Assembly (NCBI GenBank): GCA_013373175.1
Contig: JABXII010000009.1
Location: forward strand, 115,633 to 179,632
DNA: 64,000 nt
Origin: Campylobacteraceae bacterium
Lineage (GTDB): Bacteria; Campylobacterota; Campylobacteria; Campylobacterales; Arcobacteraceae
Reading direction: 5' to 3'
How positions within the stretch are numbered: position 1 is the first letter of the stretch; every line of letters starts with the position of its first letter. The notes beneath the pieces were generated by a model. It made no database searches. It was given only the letters and a program-made list of their open reading frames with translations, and had not been told where the DNA came from. The translations under genes and the position numbers were made by a program. Shown piece by piece: positions 58,561-64,000 of the stretch.

Positions 58561-59421
58561 ATGAAAACAATAGCAATAAGTGGTTCAAGTGGATTTGTAG
58601 GAACAAATATTAAAAAGTTTTTTTCTAAAGATAACTTTGAAGTTATATCTATAGAAAGAGAAGTTCTATCAAATGAAGAAGAATTAACTTCAATAATGGA
58701 AAAAGCTGATATTGTAATTAATTTAGCTGGTGCTAATATAATAAGTAGATGGACAGAATCTTATAAAAAGCTTCTTTATACTAGTAGAATTGATACAACA
58801 AAAGCTTTAGTAAATGCAATGAGTAAAGCCCAAAAGAGACCAGAGTTATTAATCTCAACATCAGCAGTTGGAATATATAGCAATAAAGATTGTTATGATG
58901 AAGAGTATTATGAATATTCAGATGATTTTTTAGCTTATGTTTGTAAAGAGTGGGAAAAAGAAGCTTTAAAAGCAAAAGAGTTAGATATAAGAACTGCAAT
59001 ATTTAGATTTGGAATAATATTAGGAGATGGTGGAGCATTAGAAAAAATGCTACTTCCTTTTAAAATGGGAGTAGGTGGAACAATAGGTGATGGAAATCAA
59101 CACTTTTCTTTTATTCACATAGAGGATTTATTAAATGCATATAAATTCTTAATTGAAAATGTGGATTTAAATGGAGTGTTTAATTTAACATCTCCAATGC
59201 CAACAACAAATAAAGGTCTAACAAAAGCTTTAGGTACTGCACTTAATAGACCAACATTTTTCCCAATTCCAGAGTTTGTTTTAAATCTAGTATTTAGTGA
59301 AGGGGCAAAAGTCTTAACTGATGGGCAGTGTGTTGAACCTAAAAGGCTATTAGATAGTGGTTTTAGTTTTAAACATACAACAATTGATGAAACAATTAAT
59401 AATATAGTAAATCAAAAATGA
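58561..59421 (+). CDS. TIGR01777 family NAD-dependent epimerase (YfcH-like)
   Basis: 286 residues: Rossmann start TIAISGSSGFVGTNIKKFFS, INLAGANIISRWTESYKK, ISTSAVGIYSNKDCYDE, CKEWEKEAL and a C-terminal DUF1731-like segment. These are extended SDR proteins (YfcH, SulA family) with unknown substrates. It starts 13 bases after the response regulator and overlaps the next gene by four bases. Similar epimerases occur near photolyase genes in other bacteria, as I recall. Confidence 0.88.
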   Translation: MKTIAISGSSGFVGTNIKKFFSKDNFEVISIEREVLSNEEELTSIMEKADIVINLAGANIISRWTESYKKLLYTSRIDTTKALVNAMSKAQKRPELLISTSAVGIYSNKDCYDEEYYEYSDDFLAYVCKEWEKEALKAKELDIRTAIFRFGIILGDGGALEKMLLPFKMGVGGTIGDGNQHFSFIHIEDLLNAYKFLIENVDLNGVFNLTSPMPTTNKGLTKALGTALNRPTFFPIPEFVLNLVFSEGAKVLTDGQCVEPKRLLDSGFSFKHTTIDETINNIVNQK

Positions 59422-59861
59422 AAAAATACGAAAAGGTTTCACTAATAAATTGTGAAATAAAAGAGTTATTTGATTTTCATTTAAATATGAATAATTTAAA
59501 AGCTATAACTCCTGATAATATAAAAATAACTCTTTTAGATGAGAACTTTACTCCAAAGGAAGGTGCTGTATTAAAGATAAAAACAGTTAAAAATTTTCTT
59601 CCTATAACTTGGGAAGTAAAGATTGAAAAACTTGAAAGTCCCGATATTTTAGTCGATTTGGCTATAAAATCACCTTTTAAGTATTGGAAACACTCTCATG
59701 TTTTTACAAAAAGAGGTAATATGTGTGAGTTAAAAGATATTGTAGAATATGAATTACCCTTTGGTAAAATAGGAGAGTTGTTTAACTTTTTTATTAAAAA
59801 AGAGTTAGATGCAATGTTTACTTTTAGACATAATAAAACAAAAAAACTCTTAGAAAAATAA
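59418..59861 (+). CDS. SRPBCC (START-like) ligand-binding protein, COG4276-like
   Basis: 147 residues: KYEKVSLINCEIKELFDFHL, ITPDNIKITLLD, PITWEVKIEKLESPD, WKHSHVFTKRGNMCELKDIV, and a final helix. The SRPBCC fold forms a hydrophobic cavity; COG4276 members often sit beside TIGR01777 epimerases. No signal peptide, so cytoplasmic. It is the last gene of the seven-gene operon, overlapping the epimerase by four bases (ATGA). Confidence 0.82.
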   Translation: MKKYEKVSLINCEIKELFDFHLNMNNLKAITPDNIKITLLDENFTPKEGAVLKIKTVKNFLPITWEVKIEKLESPDILVDLAIKSPFKYWKHSHVFTKRGNMCELKDIVEYELPFGKIGELFNFFIKKELDAMFTFRHNKTKKLLEK

Positions 59862-59977
59862 TATCAAGCTAAACAAAGTAAATGAATTTCTTAATAAGAA
59901 ATAACAGAAACTAAGTAATGTACCATTAAGTTTAGATTTAGTAAAATCAAATGAAATTTTCTAAAAGGGAACTGGTT
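59862..59977 (+). promoter_or_regulatory. Gap before pal: weak hairpin and candidate -10
   Basis: A 7-bp stem (59886-59892 with 59896-59902, loop AAT) may end the photolyase operon. TAAAAT at 59942-59947 lies 30 bases before the pal start and could be its own -10. This would let pal be transcribed separately from tolB. Confidence 0.4.
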
Positions 59978-60520
59978 ATGAAAAAATTAAGCATCTATAC
60001 TTTTCTAGTTGCAGCAGTATTATTTACTGGGTGTAGTCAAAAAGAAGTTGAGGTTTCAGGTGCAGATAACTCTGAATCTGCATTAAACAATATCGACAAT
60101 TCAAATATTCAAAGTGAAGTTGTAAACGACTCTTTAGTTGAGAGTTCTGAAAACGGTTACTATTATATGATTAATGGTAAAAAAGAACTTATTCAAAATA
60201 TCTATTTTGGTTTTGATAAATATAGCTTAACTACTGATATGAAAAATGTTGCAAAAGAGAACGCATCAAAATTATCTGGTCTTCAAGCAGGTACTACAAT
60301 TAAAGTAGAAGGTAACTGCGATGAATGGGGAACTGATGAATATAACTATGCATTAGGTTTAAAAAGAGCTAAAGTTGTAAAAGATACATTAGTTATGGAT
60401 GGTATCGACGAAAATGCAATTAAAGTTGTAAGTTTTGGTGAAAGTAATCCTGTATGTACTGACAAAAACTCTACTTGTTGGCAAAAAAATAGAAGATCAG
60501 AGCATAAATTAGTAAAATAA
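59978..60520 (+). CDS. pal: Peptidoglycan-associated lipoprotein Pal
   Basis: 180 residues from the ATG at 59978, chosen because AAAAGGGA lies seven bases upstream and this Met begins a lipoprotein signal (MKKLSIYTFLVAAVLFTGCS, lipobox LFTGC). An earlier in-frame ATG (59951) would put nine polar residues before it. The OmpA-like domain (about 65-180) has NIYFGFDKYSLT, VEGNCDEWGTDEYNYALGLK and the C-terminal RRSEHKLVK. Pal links the outer membrane to peptidoglycan and binds TolB. Confidence 0.95.
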   Translation: MKKLSIYTFLVAAVLFTGCSQKEVEVSGADNSESALNNIDNSNIQSEVVNDSLVESSENGYYYMINGKKELIQNIYFGFDKYSLTTDMKNVAKENASKLSGLQAGTTIKVEGNCDEWGTDEYNYALGLKRAKVVKDTLVMDGIDENAIKVVSFGESNPVCTDKNSTCWQKNRRSEHKLVK

Positions 60521-60524
60521 TTAA

Positions 60525-61517
60525 ATGATCAAAAAACTACTATTAACTAGTATTTTTATTTCTAGTACCTTAACTGTAACAGCTGATGAAGTTTCAGTTT
60601 TTGGTGCTGGAAATTTAGACTCTAAAAATCCATACGGATTAAATTCTGCAGAAAAGAATATCTTAAAAAATAAAAAAACTTTAGGTAGCATTGATTCAAA
60701 AGTAAAAGATGTTAAATATACAGTTGGATCATTGAGTGAGAGAATTGATGGATTAGAATCAATTTACGAAGGTGATTCTCAAAAACTTAATAAAACAGTA
60801 ATTAAATTAAATGAAGTTATAAAAAAGCTTGAAGAAAATTCAAGTGTATCTGAAAAAAATAGTTCAGATATTCAAGATTTAAAAACAGTATCAACTCAAA
60901 TTTTAACTATGCAAGAAGAAATTTCTTCGCAAAATAAAAAAAATATTAAAAATTTAAAAACAGCAATTTCTAAATTAACAAATTCAGTAAATGAGCTAAA
61001 TAAAACTTATGTTTCAGAAAAAGAACTTAAGTCTAATATGAATCAATTTATTACTAGAGAAGAGTTTGAAGCCTTAAAAAAATCTTTAGGCGTAAAAACT
61101 AGTAATAAAACTACAACTAAAAAAAAGTCTAACAAGGTATTATCCTACAAAGAAAAAGATGCTATGTTAGAAGAAGCAAAAGAGCTATTTAAAAAAGATT
61201 ATTTTACAAAAGCTATTCCAATGTTTGAAGAGTTAGTAGAGTTAAACTTTAAACCTGCAGAGGGTAATTTTTATTTAGGTGAGATGTGGTATTATAGAAA
61301 AAAATATGAAGATGCAATTTCATATTTTAAAACATCTGCAATGTTATATGACAAAGCAGACTATATGCCAAAACTTTTATTACATAGTGCTATTTCTTTT
61401 GAAAAAATAAAAGATTATAGTAATGCGGCAAATTTTTATAATTCTTTAATCGGTATTTATCCAGATTCTAAAGAAGCAAAAATAGCCACAAAAAATTTAT
61501 CAAGTATAAATAATTAA
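60525..61517 (+). CDS. cpoB: Cell division coordinator CpoB/YbgF
   Basis: 330 residues: signal peptide (about 1-20), coiled-coil region (about 45-190) rich in Lys/Glu/Ser, and a C-terminal TPR part (about 210-330) with AKELFKKDYFTKAIPMFEEL and YYRKKYEDAISYFKTSAMLY. CpoB acts with TolA and PBP1b in septal peptidoglycan synthesis in E. coli. The coiled coil is longer than in E. coli YbgF. It follows pal by four bases. Confidence 0.9.
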   Translation: MIKKLLLTSIFISSTLTVTADEVSVFGAGNLDSKNPYGLNSAEKNILKNKKTLGSIDSKVKDVKYTVGSLSERIDGLESIYEGDSQKLNKTVIKLNEVIKKLEENSSVSEKNSSDIQDLKTVSTQILTMQEEISSQNKKNIKNLKTAISKLTNSVNELNKTYVSEKELKSNMNQFITREEFEALKKSLGVKTSNKTTTKKKSNKVLSYKEKDAMLEEAKELFKKDYFTKAIPMFEELVELNFKPAEGNFYLGEMWYYRKKYEDAISYFKTSAMLYDKADYMPKLLLHSAISFEKIKDYSNAANFYNSLIGIYPDSKEAKIATKNLSSINN

Positions 61518-61533
61518 TAATTTAGGAGAAAAA

Positions 61534-62106
61534 ATGTCAAAAGTAATTGGAATTGAATATACTTTAAAAGATGCTAACTCAGGTGAGCAAATTGATTCAA
61601 ATGTAGGTGGAGCACCATTAGAGTTCGTTTCTGGAAAAGGTCAAATTATTCCAGGTTTAGAAACTAAACTTGTTGAAATGTCTGAAGCTGAAAAAGCTGA
61701 CGTTATGGTTGAACCGAAAGATGCATATGGTGAATTCAATGAAGAAGCTGTTCAAACTTTACCAAAAGAACAATTTGCAGGTATTGAGTTAACAGAAGGT
61801 ATGTCTTTATATGGAACAGGTGAGCAAGGTGAGACTGTACAAGTAACTGTTAAATCATTTACTGATTCAGATGTAACTATTGATTACAATCACCCTTTAG
61901 CTGGTAAAACATTAATGTTCTCAGTAACAGTATTAACTTTAAGAGATGCAACTGAAGAAGAAATCCAAACAGGTGTTGTTGGTGGAATGGCTGCTATGGG
62001 TGGCGGTTGTTGTGGTGGTGGAGGACACGACCACGGTTCTGAAGGTGGTTGTTGTAGCACTGAACCTAAAGAGCAATCTCATGGAGGTTGTGGTTGTAGC
62101 CACTAA
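61534..62106 (+). CDS. slyD: FKBP-type peptidyl-prolyl isomerase SlyD
   Basis: 190 residues: FKBP domain (1-145) with LEFVSGKGQIIPGLETKL, EPKDAYGEFNEEAV and DYNHPLAGKTLMFSVTVL. An insert-in-flap region lies in between. The C-terminal tail (about 150-190) is Gly/Cys/His-rich, a metal-binding tail as in SlyD. Catalyses cis-trans proline isomerisation and may carry nickel for metalloenzymes. GGAG precedes the ATG. A strong terminator follows. Confidence 0.95.
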   Translation: MSKVIGIEYTLKDANSGEQIDSNVGGAPLEFVSGKGQIIPGLETKLVEMSEAEKADVMVEPKDAYGEFNEEAVQTLPKEQFAGIELTEGMSLYGTGEQGETVQVTVKSFTDSDVTIDYNHPLAGKTLMFSVTVLTLRDATEEEIQTGVVGGMAAMGGGCCGGGGHDHGSEGGCCSTEPKEQSHGGCGCSH

Positions 62107-62127
62107 TCTACTCATTATTAAAAATAT

Positions 62128-62160
62128 AAAAGGCTCAGGAGTTTCTTCTGAGCCTTTTTA
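62128..62160 (+). terminator. Intrinsic terminator after slyD
   Basis: An 11-bp stem, 62128-62138 with 62148-62158 (core GGCTCAG/CTGAGCC), is followed by a T-rich tract. It ends the pal-cpoB-slyD transcript. Confidence 0.9.
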
Positions 62161-62183
62161 TTTTACTAACTAAAAAACTTAAG

Positions 62184-62189
62184 TATAAT
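62184..62189 (+). promoter_or_regulatory. -10 element of the fabD-mtnN unit
   Basis: TATAAT lies 29 bases before fabD, after the slyD terminator. Confidence 0.5.
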
Positions 62190-62218
62190 AACAACTAAAT
62201 TAATTTAAAAGGTTTACA

Positions 62219-63151
62219 ATGAAAAAAGTAGCTTTCATTTTTCCAGGTCAAGGAAGTCAATCTATTGGGATGGGAAAAGATTTTTTTGAAAATAGCGACT
62301 TAGCAAAAGAGATGATCTCAAAAGCTAGTCAAAGATTAAATATAGATTTTGAAAAATTACTTTTTGAAGAAAATGATAAAATTGGACAAACTGAATATAC
62401 TCAACCAGCAATTTTACTTGTTAGTTCAATTGCAAATGCAATATTCAAAGAAAAATGTGATATCCAAGCAGAGTTTGTATTAGGTCACTCATTAGGTGAA
62501 TTTTCTGCATTAGTAAGTGCAGGGGCTATTGATTATTTAGATGCAGTAGAACTTGTTCATAGAAGAGGTTTATTTATGACTGAAGCTTGCAGTGGACAAG
62601 ATGCAGGTATGATGGCTTTAGTAGGTTTAGATGACACTATAGTTGAAAATATTTGTAAAGAACAACAAGACTTAGGTAAAAAAGTTTGGCCAGCAAATTA
62701 TAATATGGATGGTCAATTAGTTTTAGCAGGAATCAAAGCAGATTTAGAAAGCTTAGTTGATACATTTAAAGAAGCAGGTGCTAAAAGAGCTATTGTATTA
62801 GATATGTCTGTAGCTTCTCACTGCGAACTATTAAGAAGTTCTGTAGAGAATTTAAAACCATATTTAGAAGAGTATTTAAAAGAAGAATTCTCACCAGTTA
62901 TTTCAAATGTAACTGCTGAAGCATACTCAACAAAAGATGAAGCAGTTGAACTATTATCTTCTCAATTAACAAGCCCTGTAAAATATAAACAATCAATTGC
63001 TGCAAATGCAAATAAAGTAGATTGTTTTATTGAGTTTGGAAATGGAATTGTTTTAAAAGGTCTAAATAGAAAAATTTGCAAAGGTACACCTACAATAAAT
63101 GTAAGTGATTTTGCATCATTAGAGAAAGTACTTGGTGAATTAAATGACTAA
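62219..63151 (+). CDS. fabD: Malonyl-CoA:ACP transacylase
   Basis: 310 residues: FIFPGQGSQSIGMGKDFFE, the nucleophile Ser in VLGHSLGEFSALVSAGA, and the conserved AxxxHC-type SVASHCELLR. It loads malonyl groups onto acyl carrier protein for fatty acid synthesis. AAAGG lies before the ATG. Its end overlaps mtnN by eight bases. The same fabD-pfs pair occurs in C. jejuni. Confidence 0.97.
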   Translation: MKKVAFIFPGQGSQSIGMGKDFFENSDLAKEMISKASQRLNIDFEKLLFEENDKIGQTEYTQPAILLVSSIANAIFKEKCDIQAEFVLGHSLGEFSALVSAGAIDYLDAVELVHRRGLFMTEACSGQDAGMMALVGLDDTIVENICKEQQDLGKKVWPANYNMDGQLVLAGIKADLESLVDTFKEAGAKRAIVLDMSVASHCELLRSSVENLKPYLEEYLKEEFSPVISNVTAEAYSTKDEAVELLSSQLTSPVKYKQSIAANANKVDCFIEFGNGIVLKGLNRKICKGTPTINVSDFASLEKVLGELND

Positions 63152-63839
63152 ATTAGCAATTATGGGAGCAATGGAGGAAGAGATAGAACCTCTATTAGCT
63201 CATTTTGGTGAAGCAAAAGTTACTGTATATGCAGATAACAAATATTATGAAGTATCACATAATGGATTAGATATTGTTATTGCATACTCAAAGATTGGAA
63301 AAGTATTTGCTTCTTTAACAGCAAGTACTATGATTCAAAAGTTTGGATGTGATACTTTATTATTCTCAGGAGTTGCAGGTGGAATAAACCCTGAACTTAA
63401 AATTGGAGATTTAATTATTGCAGATAAACTATGTCAACATGATTTAGATATCACTGCATTTGGACATCCCCATGGATATGTACCAGGTGGAAGTGTATTA
63501 GTTGATACAACTAAGAGTTTACGAGATGTAGCAATTGAAGTCGCAAATGAAAATGGTATTAAAGTTATAGAAGGAACTATTGCAACTGGTGATCAATTTG
63601 TACATTCACCAGAAAGAAAAGAGTTTATTCAAAAAACATTTAATGCCGATGCATTAGAAATGGAAGGTGCAAGTGTTGCAGTTGTATGTGATTCTTTAAA
63701 TATTCCTTTCTTTGTTTTAAGAGCAATTTCTGATACTGCAGATGGTGGTGCTGATATTGACTTTGATGAGTTTTTAAAATCTTCTGCTAAAAATTCTGCT
63801 GACTATTTAGTAAAAATAGTAAATAAACTACAAAAATAA
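63144..63839 (+). CDS. mtnN: 5'-methylthioadenosine/S-adenosylhomocysteine/aminofutalosine nucleosidase
   Basis: 231 residues: LAIMGAMEEEIEPLLAHFG, GVAGGINPELKIGDLIIAD, ATGDQFVHSPERK, DALEMEGASVAVVC with the substrate-binding Glu, and the catalytic Asp in RAISDTADGG. It cleaves adenine from MTA and SAH; in Campylobacterota the same enzyme also processes 6-amino-6-deoxyfutalosine for menaquinone synthesis. A long terminator follows. Confidence 0.96.
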   Translation: MTKLAIMGAMEEEIEPLLAHFGEAKVTVYADNKYYEVSHNGLDIVIAYSKIGKVFASLTASTMIQKFGCDTLLFSGVAGGINPELKIGDLIIADKLCQHDLDITAFGHPHGYVPGGSVLVDTTKSLRDVAIEVANENGIKVIEGTIATGDQFVHSPERKEFIQKTFNADALEMEGASVAVVCDSLNIPFFVLRAISDTADGGADIDFDEFLKSSAKNSADYLVKIVNKLQK

Positions 63840-63856
63840 TTTAAATATTATTCTAA

Positions 63857-63892
63857 ACAATAAATATAATCATTTTAGATTATATTTATTGT
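63857..63892. terminator. Long AT-rich terminator after mtnN
   Basis: A perfect 15-bp stem, 63857-63871 with 63878-63892, closes a 6-base loop. It is wholly A/T apart from its C-G pairs and is followed by AAATTT. Likely terminator for mtnN. Confidence 0.7.
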
Positions 63893-63939
63893 AAATTTCT
63901 ACAATTTTCCAAATTTAAGCTTCAATTAAGAAGAAACCC

Positions 63940-63968
63940 TTGACAAAGCAAAAAAAATCTATTATAAT
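63940..63968 (+). promoter_or_regulatory. Consensus sigma70 promoter at the right edge
   Basis: TTGACA (63940-63945), a 17-base spacer and TATAAT (63963-63968) form a perfect promoter. TCCCGTCC follows, the kind of GC-rich discriminator seen at stable-RNA and ribosomal-protein promoters. The gene lies outside the window. Confidence 0.75.
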
Positions 63969-64000
63969 TCCCGTCCAATTTCAGAGGAACGACATCAAAA

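Overview
The window is chromosomal DNA from an AT-rich Campylobacterota bacterium, most likely of the Arcobacteraceae. The evidence is gene content and order: rpmH-rnpA-yidD-yidC-jag-mnmE, lapB-like/rnhA/rnc/aroC divergent from dnaG, and rplU-rpmA-obgE-proB-fmt-birA-parA-parB-atpF'FHAGDC-tolQRAB-pal-cpoB-slyD-fabD-mtnN. From memory, these are the arrangements of Campylobacter jejuni. Histidine kinases of the HQWRQPL type and frequent TTG/GTG starts fit the same group. I see no tRNA, rRNA, CRISPR array, insertion sequence or prophage.

Layout. 1-9.9 kb: start of an ammonium transporter (minus, cut by the window edge), purH, a DUF2059 secreted protein, a LysR regulator divergent from a YeiH-type transporter, a histidine kinase with two fused binding-protein domains, a Nudix hydrolase, an FAH-family enzyme, and an MsrB-MsrA fusion. 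9.4-14.6 kb: a small unknown gene, two tandem paralogous ankyrin-repeat genes, a thiamine-binding MTH1187-type protein and rnhB. 14.6-21.6 kb: an operon of two amino-acid-binding-like receptors and a Cache/HAMP/PAS histidine kinase, then clpB behind a consensus sigma70 promoter overlapped by an HspR-type (HAIR) operator. 21.7-26.4 kb: the ribosomal protein L34 / RNase P / YidC insertase / MnmE block, including an rnpA gene with no ATG, GTG or TTG start. 26.4-31.9 kb: a flavoprotein, two SixA-like phosphatases, a 5'-nucleotidase, htpX, and a DUF134 regulator facing a NifX-like gene across a repeat-containing promoter. 32-37.3 kb: aroC-rnc-rnhA-lapB-like (minus), dnaG and ridA. 37.4-63.8 kb: the long conserved block from ribosomal proteins through ATP synthase and the Tol-Pal system to fabD and mtnN. 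The window ends in a consensus promoter for an unseen gene.

The conserved block is interrupted twice relative to the Campylobacter order. A minus-strand AEC-family transporter sits between fmt and birA. A tightly coupled seven-gene operon (DUF523/DUF1722 protein, photolyase, CrtI-like oxidoreductase, LytS-like kinase, LytTR regulator, TIGR01777 epimerase, SRPBCC protein) sits between tolB and pal. The second insertion is the strongest candidate for an under-described system: DNA photorepair, a carotenoid-desaturase-like enzyme and a dedicated two-component regulator in one transcript. Other notable points are the DUF134/NifX pair with 30-bp-spaced operator-like repeats, the receptor-kinase operon without visible permease or response regulator, the ankyrin duplication with a clean two-repeat indel, and two genes (dnaG, birA) whose promoters imply leaderless mRNAs.
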